From contig JAGTJL010000012.1 in NCBI GenBank assembly GCA_020746875.1, positions 1,736,001 through 1,800,000 of the forward strand: DNA of 64,000 nt, written 5' to 3'. A model generated the notes under the pieces. That model was not told where the DNA came from. It ran no database searches and saw only the letters and a program-made list of their open reading frames with translations. The DNA is from Rhexocercosporidium sp. MPI-PUGE-AT-0058 (lineage: Eukaryota > Ascomycota > Leotiomycetes > Helotiales). The translations under genes were made by a program, and so were the position numbers. This document shows positions 22,579 to 34,417 of the stretch, one piece after another (the first letter of the stretch is position 1; each line of letters starts with the position of its first letter).

Positions 22579-25500
22579 ATGGCATACATCACTGGTGTTC
22601 ACGCAGCAAAGTGGGCCGAGTTGAAGCAACATTGGTGGCAATTGGTATGCTATCTCAATGGGTATTACTTGCTATTCTAACAAGAAACAGGTGCTTGTCA
22701 GCTTGGCTCTAGCTTCTATTGTGGTGGGATGTTCGTACATTTCATTTCTGCTGCTGCGGAAACTATGGGTTCATACAAAACGGAAGGTAATTTGTCTCCA
22801 CCCCAGCGTTTTGCTTTGTATTTGGGAACCACATCTGACGAATGTCTTCCGGCAGAACGGACCATCCAAAGGGCTTCAAGATCGGGTCTCGCGCCACCTG
22901 CAAAAGTATGCCGCCCCATCGGCGCCAGATTCGACCCTCGAGAAACTGGACATGAAGAAGCCAGCATCTCTGGGAATATACTTGGGCACTTTCGACTCCC
23001 CAATCTCGAATGCACAGTGTCAGAGGCTCTCAGAACGGGACATGATAATCCTTAACCCGCTACAAAACTATATCCCAAGAGCCCTAGCAGAGATATCTGG
23101 GCGTCAGAATATTCCTCAGCGCATCATTGGAAGATTGGATTTGACGAGTGTCTTGACGGCAACGACGCCTTCACGCAAATCTTCGAAGTACATAATATCA
23201 TGTCTTGATCGAACCATGAGCATGGTCCTCGCGGCATTCCGGACTTCTGAGGGCGGCAAAAATGACTTCACTGGAATACTTCTAGCAGGCTGGGAGATAT
23301 TCCCGACCCCTGTCTTACATGAGCTTTGTGCAGTTATCTCCACTTTCGGTCTTGAGATATATGTTGAAACATCGGCTCCCGACTTCCTCGCGGATGGAAC
23401 CGCTTTGGCCTGTAGCTCTATTTCGGGACTCATCATTCGAAATGGACTTGTGCTTCCAAATGGCGAGAGACGAGATTGCTTTGACATGGAACCTCTTCGT
23501 ACTACTGTAAAGTCATTCGTATCTCAATCATGTATCAGAGATTTTACAGTCTTCGCTTGGGAGACTGTGGATGATGATGTGGTCCTCTCAAACGCAGTCT
23601 TGAAGAGAACATTCGCTTGGTGCAACTTTTACAGTGTTGTCTCTTGGATTGGGTCGCAGAGCGCACTCATCGATGCGACTGTTGATATCATCCGGGCAGA
23701 GCCACTGAGCGCCTTCGCCTGGTTAAAGGAGCCCAGAGTAATGGAACTTCACGACATGTGGAAAAGCAAGAAAACTGTACGTAGATCCTTTGCAGTGATG
23801 GCTCATCTCGGAATCAATATTTTGCTAACATTCGTAAATGCAGATTGAACACTCCAATCATCGTCACTCTGTCATTGGACGTCTCAGCGCGATGCTTCCG
23901 AGTTTGGAGGCTGCCAGAAAAGACTGTTCTTGTCAGCACGACGAGCGAATCATCGAGCCTTCCACCATCAATGCCGAGTTCCAAGAGAACATGGAATGGT
24001 TTGTTCTGAGAGACGGAATCAGCGGGGATCCCCTTTGCACTTCCGCAGCCGGCAACGCTTACGATGGACTTGGATGCTTTCCTATCGGTCTGGACGTTTC
24101 AGCAGACGACTTCCAGGAGGTTGTCTTCTCTCAAATAAACTTGAGAAAGCTTGAGCTATTAGATGCAGTTACTCCGGCAGATCTCCGGAAGTATGGCGCC
24201 ACCTTCGCCAATTTCGTCGCTGCAGGCACTATTCCTTCCGAGCCTTCAACGTCTGGCATCCCGTCTGTTCGACAGGCAATCGAGATCATGGCAGAAAAAC
24301 TGCAGTCATCTCCTGACGATGGTTCGGATGGTATCCGAGTCTTTCTCGGACTGCACTCGGGATTCCAGCGTACTATCGACAAGCAGTTTTGGGCTGTCTA
24401 CCATACCCATCCCACCAAGGCTACTGCAGACATTTATATTTCCAAGACAACTAGCGATGTGATGGGTACTCTTCTGCATACATTTCTTTCGTGCCAAGGC
24501 CTCACACGACGGGAATGTATTGCTGCAGAGACCTCATTCGCTCGCTGGAACAAGACACTTGCCTCAGCTCACATGATCCCGCCAAGACTAGCACAGGATG
24601 TTGAACTCCTCTCCCCGGAAGAATGCCTCCAGCTCCTGCAGCGCGTTTCCCTCGCTCCAAATGCCGAAAATGATTTCCTCCTTTGCGGTATCAGATCCGC
24701 TGCTATGGAACGACTAGTCGATGTCCCCAACTGGAATCAATTGAAGATTGTCAACACAGTTGGTTATTTGAATGGCGATATCTCGGTCGAAGAGCTCCTC
24801 GAGTCACGTCTTCAATGGCACTGTCAGGCAAAGCGCCGGCATCCCAGCCTCCCAGTAGCAGTAGCACTCTTCCACGATGTTGAGATCAAGATTGAAGAGG
24901 CTCTGCGGACAAAAAGCCATTCAAGTCTTCAGACAATGATCGATTCCCTTGGTCGACTTATCAACAACACAGCTTACGGTGCTGTTGGTGATTTGTATGC
25001 ACTATCTGTGTTCTGTACCATGCGAAAACTTGCTTTCGACGAAGTCTATGTCGAGGTGACTGATAGGAACCCTCTTTTCAACGACCAGACCGATCAGTCA
25101 GCTGCTTTTGCCGAACTTTTCGCCCTAGGATCTCGATGCGAGGCGTACTTCGACTGCACTCCCAGTCAGTTCGGAGAGCTGCTGTCAGCCAAGTACCGCG
25201 CTTACTATTCTCTGTCGGAGAATCAACCCCCTATGTTCAAGGACACCATGGCTGCGCTTCCATCTGCGTATGCTGAAGCCCAAATCGATGTAGATCCGAA
25301 TTACAAGCCCACTGAGATGGCATCTTACAAGCGGTTCACCTTCTTGAGTGTTTTCGCTATTCCAGCGCTGATCGATATTCTCATGCTCACTACAACTGGG
25401 CATGGTTTGTATCTCAGTGGCGGCAAAGAGGGTGCTGAGTATATGACACATGACGAGCAACACAGTGCAACGACCGCATTGATGATTTCTCTCTTGTTGT

Positions 25501-28500
25501 CCGGTGCTATTGGTACCTGGATCACTTGCGGTGGAACCTTCTACCTTTCTTCGATGGCCTTTTCAGCTATGAACTACTTCGTCGTCACCCGATTGCTTGG
25601 AGGACTCGCATTTACCCTTGTCGTTGGAATTGTTGGTTTCATTGCATTTGCCTGCACTATATCGGTTTATAATGCTGTTCTATTCTTGCTCTACTTGATG
25701 GTACTAACGACCTATCTCTCGCTTCTTGCGGCCCTTGCCAATTATCAATTCATCGGATCTTCATTCCAATCGGTATGTATCCCTGACGTCTCTACTCCTT
25801 TCCCAAGCTAATCCTCTGGATAGGGTCGAGCAACTATCATCTTCTGTATTCCAATCTTATTCGTGTCTCCTATTGTCACAATGTTTGTTCCAAATCACGA
25901 TGTCGCCATCTACTTGACCGTACTCTATGTCTTCGTCAGCATGCTTTTCCTCGGAGTCCGCCGGATCGGTGCTCAATGGACCACATGGTACCAAAAAGTA
26001 TCTCTTGTCGACGATCAAACTCTTAGAACTTGGTTCGTTGAGAGCAAGACGTCAGGCATGGACGGCATTGAGAAGATGTCCGATCCTGCCGTTCTGAGAT
26101 TTGCGCGTGAGGCATTGCTCAATGAGGTTCTGGTGGAGCGACGCAAGTCAATTTTCTCAAAGAAGACAACCGATCCACTGGTGCTCCAGCTGGTTCAATC
26201 ATATGATGCTACAAAGTTCCTGATGGTAAGTTCTTTGGCCCATTCAAAACAATCAACAGCTAATAGGACTAGAACTGGTATTGTCGCTTCACCGGAGTTC
26301 ATCAGCCCATCATGTTCAGTTCGGCCTGGAATGTTCAGACAAAGGTCGCCCTGTTCTCCATGCAGAAGTCACAACTTGGTATTCGATTCCACAACGGCTT
26401 TCTCCATTGGCGCCAAGCTGGCGATGAGATCGGCTGCACCATGCTGTATTTCATAGTCGCATTGCTAGACAAGTGGGTCTCTCTGCTCACTGGCGGTGAT
26501 CTGATCGGAATTGGCAGTTCCGACGTATCTTTAACAATGCCAGTCGGATTCGGACTTGCATATTATCTTGTCGGAGCTGTACTCCTCGACATTAACGCCA
26601 ACAAGCTCCATGAGCTCGCTGGAAAAACCACAGAGGAGGTCATCCCAACTGATGGGGATCTCGCACAGGCACTGAAGCAAAAGTCTGATAACCGAAGAAA
26701 GGTGTACTGGAAGACTCTTGGTCGCTTCTTGATGCTCCATGTGTGGGCGTTGGCCGTCACATCTACTCTACTTTGGCTATTTGCAAGTACCCAAGGCAAA
26801 AAAGGAACCATCATCTTCTTATCTTATGTCTTGGCCTACACTGGTCTCCTGTGGTATCAGTACACAAAGATCTTCTCGGGTCCTCATGCCCTAAAGCCTC
26901 TGCTCATTGCTGCTGCCATCGGTCTCCCAATTGGGTTCATTCTGGAATATCAAACTCCGGATTTCGAATACTCAAACGTTGTCGCCCTGGGTGTCGCATG
27001 CTGGACAGTCGCCATCCTGTCTCTTTGGGCTGGCAAAATCGTCGGCCCTCCAGAGGACAAGATGCGACCATTGTCAGCAACAGAGGGAGTCTATAACGCC
27101 TACTCAAGCCCAGGTGCTGACCACGCATGGTCGCAACCTGAGCTCCAGAGTCTATATGACCAGCTCTCTGATCTTTCAGAGAAGGAGCGTCTTCTGGTTG
27201 ATCCAGAATCCGAGTTCGGTAGCCAAGTCAAGCTCATCCTTGAACAATGCAGCCAGACTGAGCTGCCCGACATCGCAAAGCGTGCGTTCCCAGAAGCTGA
27301 ATCCTTACTCAAGCTCAGCATCCAGATGTTTAGAGAGCGCTTCATCCACGTCGAGCTCATGTCTGTCGATCACTTCTCCGATCCTAGTATGAGAGCCATC
27401 AGCTCAGTTGAGAATGACCAGATCAGACTTCTCGTCGCCTGCGAAACCAAGCGTGTCTCTAAGACTGAAGATCCGCTTCAAGGCTTTTACTGGGACGTTG
27501 CCGAGCTTTTGGTTCAAGTCACTGCTGAAAGATATCTTGGCTTCAACACCCATGATTCCCTGCTTGCAAGAACCCTCTGGCTCAGCAATGGCACCTGGAA
27601 CAGCGTCACTGGCCCAGATATCCTTGAGCGCCATCTTAAAATTCAGACGAAGAACTTGTCAGAGATCCAAACCTACCTCAAGAAGGAAATTCTGCGAGAT
27701 CTCTGCCTTGGATTCGATTCTAACTTGGATTCGGAGGACATGCCAGGCGAACTTCGCACATACCTCATCAATCGATGCGTTGGAGTTGTTGGTCCTCTGA
27801 CCGATAAGCAAATCGTTGCAATGAATAACAAGCTCAATCACACTACCGGTCTATCGTTCGAGACCTACGTAGCTCGCTGCAACTACGCAGTTGTCTCCGG
27901 ATCTCGCATGCTGAGTCGCGTTAACGCGTGGGCAAGTCATGATCGCTCATCAATTTCAACGCGGCCATCCAGCTTCATGCCACGACACAGCTATCAGCGA
28001 TCCATTTCGTCACGTTCCAACGAGGCCGAGTCTGCTCAGCAATCTCATCTACTTCTTGAAGCTGCATCACCTGGTTCCTCGATCCGAGTGCTTGATCTGC
28101 TTGCACATGCTACACCTCCTAAATTATCAGTCTGGGATCGCGTCCAGCACTACACGGGTGTCGTCTACCATTTCGCTGGCAAGCTCTGCAAATTCTTCAT
28201 GATCGCATTTGTTGCCGATCCTGAATATCAAAGAGAATTGCGCTGTAGTTTCCCTGGAAATTCTAATGTTGGGAATACCATCGCGAGATATTTCCTGGTG
28301 TCTATATGGGTGTGGTCAAAGGCTATTCAACGCATATTCCTACCTGTTTTCTTGTTCCACAACAGGAAGAACGTCGTCACCGTCTGGCAGAACCTTCATG
28401 GCATGGAAGTTTCTATCAAGAGACGGAGGATCTTAATCCGAAATCTCGAGGGAACTTCTACAGGCTTCATCCATCCTGTCGATGCTGATTCTTTCAAACT

Positions 28501-31500
28501 CCTTCAGTACAAGGGCGACCACAAGACCGAGCCATCTACCAACCAAAGCTTAATCTCGATCAACATGTATACCAACAACATGTCTCTGAAGCGTCGTGTA
28601 CAAATCAATAACGGAAATACTGTGAACGACTACATCTACGATTATCGTACTCCAGAATTGGGTTCGTCCAGACGCATCTCTAAGACTGATTTGCTCAAAG
28701 CTCCAATTACCCGCAAGGTCATCGCCGGCCAGAACGTACTTCAAGATGTTTCCTACAATTCCAAGGGACAAATTGACTCTGGTTCGTATCTCCTTGATGG
28801 CAATATGGTTCGCTTCAAGTACCATTATCAAAAGTCCAGCAAACATGGTGGTGCTCTTCTGAGAGCTGAGTTTGTCCTCCCGCATATGAGCTGTACTGTC
28901 GCATGGTGCGCGCCACCTCGTCGAAAGCCAGAGAAGCTCGACTCTTGGGTAAGTTCTATCATTTTTATTGCCCTTTCACTGTCCCTTTCACTGTCTAACA
29001 CTTTACAGTTGCCCCATTCTCAAGTCACAGAAGCGACATTCGTTGTTGGTCCAGATGTCTGGGAAAGCAAGTACATGTACGACCACAAGTTCCACCCTAC
29101 TATCCTCACAACTTTGAATGGCCAGAAAGTCGACACTCCAGATCTAATCTTGTACGATCATCTGAGTGTGCTAAAGAAGCCCGAACATACCTCTTTCTTG
29201 GATGATAACCCTCTCTACGGCTTCAACACCATCAGAACAACAGCTCTGTCTCGCTGGCTCGGACTACACACCCGCCGCTTTCCAGTCCCAACCTCCCAGT
29301 CCCGTTCTTGGCTCTGGAAAGCATGGAAAGAAGATCCTGCCTTCGACGGTGTCATCATTCGCTGGCTAGACGAGCGTCTCCTCCGTCGTGATGAAGTTCT
29401 CGCACCATACTGGCGGAAGCGAGATTTTGCCCAGCTGGATGCCGCAGAGCAGTATCTCGATAAGAACCGCGATGCTATCATGGCAAGTGTGGATCTCGAT
29501 AATACTGTTTCGAGTTGGACGCCTCTAGCTATAAAGATCAATGATCTTTATAGCTTTGGGCAGGGCGGCGATGCTTGTAGCCGAACGCGCTCGAATACTA
29601 CTATCCAAGAGGATGATGAGAATGCGCTGCATGTCATTGCTGTCGATACTGGAACCTGGCCAAATGAGGTGAGTTACCTTTTAATCGTATGACTGATCAG
29701 TCACTAATGTGTTCTCGGTAGGGTGGTGGTGTCTCGGCCTGCCGTAGTGATGTGATCAATAACCTTCGCACAATCAAATGGCACATGGTCGCAGAATCAG
29801 CCAATGACTTCGGTATTCCCAAGCGTCAAATTGAGCGTAACATCCATTCTCTCAAAGTCATCCCTCTATGGGGTCTTGATCTCATGACGCCAACTCACGG
29901 ATTGTTTAACAACCGTCTCGACTCAGAAGTTGAGCACGTTACCACACATACTACACTCTTGGATATCGAGCGTAACTTCGTACCAATCCTCACCGCTCTT
30001 GTTCGCGGTGCTCGGTCCTTGGATTTCTCAATGGCAGACATCAAGCAAGTCACTCGTGCCCTAATCAACCTGAACGCCTACTTCGAGGACGGTCGCCACT
30101 GGAGTGCCGTCTGGCGCAGTAACGCCGTCAAATCTTCCTGGAGAAATCTCTGGCTCTCTCAAATCGCCGAGAATGCTCTCCCATCATCCCAATGGTTCAC
30201 AACTGAGCTCCCCACCCTCGGACAGCTCGACCAAGGACTCGAGCTGTGGTCCCGCTACCTCTTCATCTACTCGATCCCTATCCCGGAGAAGATGCCTGCC
30301 GTCTTCCAAGCGTCCCACCACAGCGTGAGCGCCTCCTACGGTATCGTCTGCAAGATCAAACGCGGATGCACGTTGCAGATTTGGGACCACGCTATCAGTT
30401 GGAGAGAGACGAATTTGTATCTCTCATCTGCGCTGTGTGCCCTCTCACCATTCACGAGAAATTCTCTCTTGGGCCTTATGAGGGTTACGAGTGTACTGAC
30501 GCTGCATCATGCGGATACCATTCTGCCTTGTGCTGACTTCTTCAACCCTAATTGGGAGGTGGAAATCGGTACTTGTCAGGGAAAGATTGAGAACAGGAGC
30601 TCGTTTAAGAGGAAGATTGATCCTGTTGTTAATGGGATTACGAATATGGAGGTGAGTTTAGTTGGCAATCGAGATTATAAAAGCATTGCTAATAGTTCAC
30701 AGCGATTCGCGCCTGTGCAGAAAATCAAGACTGAGCAGCCTACTGTCACTATGTTGTCGCATCTCTGGTATGTGTGGTCCTGCAAAATCTAGAAAGGCAT
30801 GTACTAACAACCGTTCAAAGGTTTGCAAAGGATATCAAGACTGCCCTGCTTGCAGCCGATATCATCGTCAACAAATTCGGCTTCAAAGATTACCAACTTG
30901 AGATCTACGGTGCCATGGATAAGACTCCATCGTATACCACGGATTGTCAGGAGATTATTGCTACGAAGTCACTGCGACACAATGTTGGTCTCAAAGGAGA
31001 AGCAGACCCCATCGCCGTTCTCGAGCGAACTGTAAGTCATCCCCGCACTTCCAATTAGTCCAGTACTAATCTAAGCAGTGGGTCTTCCTCAACTCCTCAA
31101 TCTCAGAAGGATTGCCCCTCGCTCTCGGCGAAGCCGCTTTGACAGGCGCACCCGTAGTCTGCACCGACGTAGGCGCCTCCCTACGCGTCCTCACGTCCCC
31201 CACCGACGGCTCTTGCTACAGCGCCGTCGTGGCCCCAAACGATGCCCTCGACATGGCCCGCGCACAGATTAAACTTCTCGCCCTCCTCGAAGAATGGGCA
31301 CCCTACGCCGACGCCTCCAAATGTACGCGCGAAACAGCCGACGCCTCCTTCCCACACGACCCCACCCCCGAAGACGTCTCCCGCATCACCCGCCGCATGT
31401 ACGAGCAGTCGGACGCCCGTCGCGCCCTCGGCATGCGGTCCCGCGAGATCGTTCAGAAGAGCTTTAGCGGTGATAGGTATCTCCGTGAACATGAGCAGAT

Positions 31501-31927
31501 GCTCTGGATTGGAAAAGCTAAAAAGGACATGTCCCTCCCTGCCCTCGCGCGACCTTCCGCTCGCATGACCACGCCAGCTGCTGCTGCTCGCGTGTCTACA
31601 CTCAGTGGCTTCCCCGTTCCGCAACCTAGTCTGCACCGCGAGAGTGTGGGCAGCAAAATCAGTATCCATCGCAGAGGCGAGTCCTATAGTAACCGCCACT
31701 CCTCACTCCCCAGTCTGTCGTTTGCTCAGGAGAGTACCCTCCCACTTAGTATTGGGTCGGGACCTTCCACCCCGGCGCCGTTCGCGATTGGCCAGAGCGA
31801 GTGGTTGCAGAAACCGGCAGGGTCGGTTAAAGTTGTTAATGTTAGGCCGGGGCATTCGAGGCGTACGAGTGGGATGGCGGGAAGCCCACTTGCAGGGGAG
31901 GCGTTGCTTGGGAGTGAGGTTGTTTGA
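22579..31927 (+). CDS. gtb3: Giant membrane GT4 glycosyltransferase (GAG polymerase type)
   Basis: Eleven exons: 22579-22644, 22691-22786, 22856-23776, 23844-25772, 25824-26225, 26273-28948, 29009-29668, 29722-30651, 30703-30767, 30821-31031 and 31079-31927; 2934 aa predicted. A single helix lies at residues 23-45. A large soluble domain follows to about 850, then a multi-pass region of roughly a dozen helices (about 855-1400), a long linker and a C-terminal GT4 domain. That domain shows TGTWPNE-GGGVSACR at about 2244-2257 and E-x7-E at E2662/E2670 in SEGLPLALGEAA. The layout resembles a synthase coupled to a membrane channel, as inferred for Gtb3 of the A. fumigatus galactosaminogalactan cluster. 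The start is chosen because exon 1 splices in phase into the first helix. A shorter start at a later Met is possible. A Ser-rich basic tail follows the catalytic domain. Confidence 0.87.
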
Positions 31928-33286
31928 GTTTTGAATTTGAGTTGAGATTGGATAGATGTGATGTGGTATGAGGAGATAGAGATGAGAGATGGATGTGGAT
32001 GTGGATGCGGTATTGATTAATAATGAGTACATATTATGTCTATGTGACATGGCGTTTGGAATGGAAAGGAAAAGGTTTCGCGTGTTGGGCACAGGACAGG
32101 ATAGCACGATCGTTTGCCAAGAATGGCTGGAAGAAAAGGAAAAGAAATGAAAGGAAAGGAAACGAAGGAGAAGGAAAATTGTATGTATGACTTGAAGGGA
32201 AGCACAAATAAGTGGGCATCCTGCTCGACTAGACTATCCTTAACCTTAGGAGGTAATTTAATTTTAATTCTCTGTTGAATATCAATCATTCCAGACTTCT
32301 TTTCCCCATATTGTGCCATAGCCGTATTCTTCCTAAAATTGTTGCCCCGCCATGACCAAAGTAAGGTTGGTGGTTGAACTATATGTAGGATTATATACCT
32401 CGGAATAATGAAGGAGCAAGCCGAAGCCAGCGCATTCGATTGAATAATTTTCTTTGGTCTTTAAGTATATACTCTTACTCTCTATTACTTCAAGCACCTC
32501 TCGGTTCCTAGTCAGCCCTTTTGAACTCGTCACTTGGATGTCGGGACTTCTTGAAGTGAAGTGAAGTGATCCCACTTTTTCTCCCTCGCTTAAACCAAAT
32601 AGATAAACAATGGATCTTACGTATTATCACAATTATGAGCTAACAACCCGTTTTTGGTCACAGGTATCAAGAAGTTAGGTTACTTGGCTTTATAGGTTAA
32701 CAGATCCGTTCGTGATTTATATTGTCCATCAACTACAGTTGGTTAGGTTCGTTTCTTCTTTGCGAAAAGAGTGGGCGCGGGCGGATGTAGGACGCTATTA
32801 TTCCTGCCTGCACGACCTGCAGCAGTTCTAAGCAGTTTGACATGTCAAATGTAAAATCAACAGGGAGAAGAAACAACATATAACAAGGGCATAGCCTCAA
32901 GAGACATGTCAGCTCTTTTTGGGAGTTGTCGCATTGTGGAATATCTCCATCTTGGTTGTAATGAACTTCCAGATTCTTGTCTCTTATGACAAAACGCAAG
33001 TTTTGTCGACGACTGAGATTAGCAGATTTATGAACTTGGCTTTTAGCATGTAGAATGCTAGATCTCGCTAGAAGAATTCAATGATTCTTTAGCCCCGAGC
33101 ATATTTATTCACGTCACATGTCTAAAGGAGTATTGGTTTTTTTGAGAACTCGAATTCGAACTGTAATCCAATCTCTGCCACTTCTACAGAACAGAAGTCC
33201 TCGCTGTACAAAGATGTGACAGCAAGATTGATCTGTTGGAACGATGTAACATAAAAAGAATGTCACTATGCATTCCCAATTCTCGC
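31928..33286. other. 3' flank of gtb3, no gene seen
   Basis: About 1.4 kb between the gtb3 stop and the next gene's stop. It includes GGATGT repeats and a purine-rich GGAAAA tract at about 32128-32176, and becomes AT-rich to the right. Short minus-strand frames here are not protein-like. Confidence 0.6.
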
Positions 33287-34351
33287 TTAATCAAAGAAGA
33301 CTTCCCGCGCCTTTGTCCTAACCTGGCCTAAAGTCCAGTCAGGAGTCTTCAGCCAACGTCTGAACATTTTTCCTTTCTCACTGCCTTCTTTCACACAAGA
33401 GCAATCCCGAGGATTAGGACAAGCGCAGTCTTCACCCTGCTTGAGGATTTCAAAACAGCTCCAGGGAACCCATCTCATCCGCGGCTCTCTGTCTGCTCTG
33501 AAAGTATCTACGTGGGCTACTACCCCGGCCTTCTTAATGACAGAAAAGACGTCCCCTACATGCAACTCAGCCCACGGAAATCGTGGCTCGTAGTCAAACT
33601 TTGGGATCTGAAGAACCATCTTTGGCCTTTTTATTTCCTCTGGAGGGTTCCTTGGTTTGTAATCCTTGAATGAAGAGGGAGTTTCCTCAATTTGTCGCTG
33701 TATAGATGTCCTGGTCACCGTGTTCGTAGGACTGGTGTCAATTGTGAGATCAACAATCTCCCCGATTCTTTTCCTTCCGCTCGCTGCCAACGACGGCCTG
33801 GGACCCGTCTGAAGGAGTAACGTGTTGTCATATATTGGAGGCTCTCCCGTGTCGAATTTTCCGAGTACAACACTCGGAATCATCAAAGTATGGGTTCCCG
33901 GATTGCCCATTCCCATTACCATCGATGCATTTCGCATTTCCTCGATACGTCGAAAGTCATTTGGAGCGAGATATGGATACTTTGGTTGCTCTAGCAGATC
34001 TTGGAAAGGTGTGCCTTGATGGCTGGCCTGGATCCCACTCAATCCATCCTCGTAGCTTGGTATGAATTGATCCACCTCCAGGCGCTGGGAGTTGTCTCCA
34101 TACATACCCCATGCAGGAACGACATTTGGAGAATACTGATCTGGATTCCCATACTCATACATGCCAATTTCATCCTCATAGATTGGTGAGAATCGCGTTA
34201 TCTCCAAGCACTGGGTGTTTCCACCATCCATGCCCCACGCAGGAGCGATGGTTGGGCAGTACTGACCCGAGTGCTCATACACTCGATGCGATTGCGGATT
34301 GGCTTGGTAATTGCCTGACGGAGCCCCGCCAAAGGTTGTTTGATGATTCAT
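33287..34351 (-). CDS. Unknown protein with an internal repeat and a Cys-rich C-terminus
   Basis: Single coding exon of 354 aa. The open frame reaches 34417, but a good donor (CAG|GTAAGT, intron from 34486) and acceptor (TTGCAG, ending at 34366) indicate a roughly 121-nt leader intron, so the first usable ATG is at 34351. Residues 25-61 and 65-102 are a diverged direct repeat with YSPxxxPAWGMxGxN(S/T)QxLE cores. The middle is Pro/Ser/Thr-rich and probably disordered. The conserved-looking part is the last 110 residues (FPWAELHVGDVFSV...), which contain a C-x-C-x5-C-x-C cluster (CACPNPRDCSC) that could bind a metal. I do not recognise the family; no signal peptide or helix in the membrane is seen. 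Confidence 0.7.
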   Translation of the reverse strand: MNHQTTFGGAPSGNYQANPQSHRVYEHSGQYCPTIAPAWGMDGGNTQCLEITRFSPIYEDEIGMYEYGNPDQYSPNVVPAWGMYGDNSQRLEVDQFIPSYEDGLSGIQASHQGTPFQDLLEQPKYPYLAPNDFRRIEEMRNASMVMGMGNPGTHTLMIPSVVLGKFDTGEPPIYDNTLLLQTGPRPSLAASGRKRIGEIVDLTIDTSPTNTVTRTSIQRQIEETPSSFKDYKPRNPPEEIKRPKMVLQIPKFDYEPRFPWAELHVGDVFSVIKKAGVVAHVDTFRADREPRMRWVPWSCFEILKQGEDCACPNPRDCSCVKEGSEKGKMFRRWLKTPDWTLGQVRTKAREVFFD

Positions 34352-34417
34352 ATTCTCGTATATCTGCAATGAGAAAGGAGTTACTTCATGTCCTTTCATC
34401 TTCGATGTCCCAAACAC

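Noticed and set aside
28949..29008. In-frame coding insert in gtb3
   Set aside because: Sequence is pyrimidine-rich with GTAAGT and TTTACAG ends; the paralogue lacks it and reads straight through, so it is an intron.
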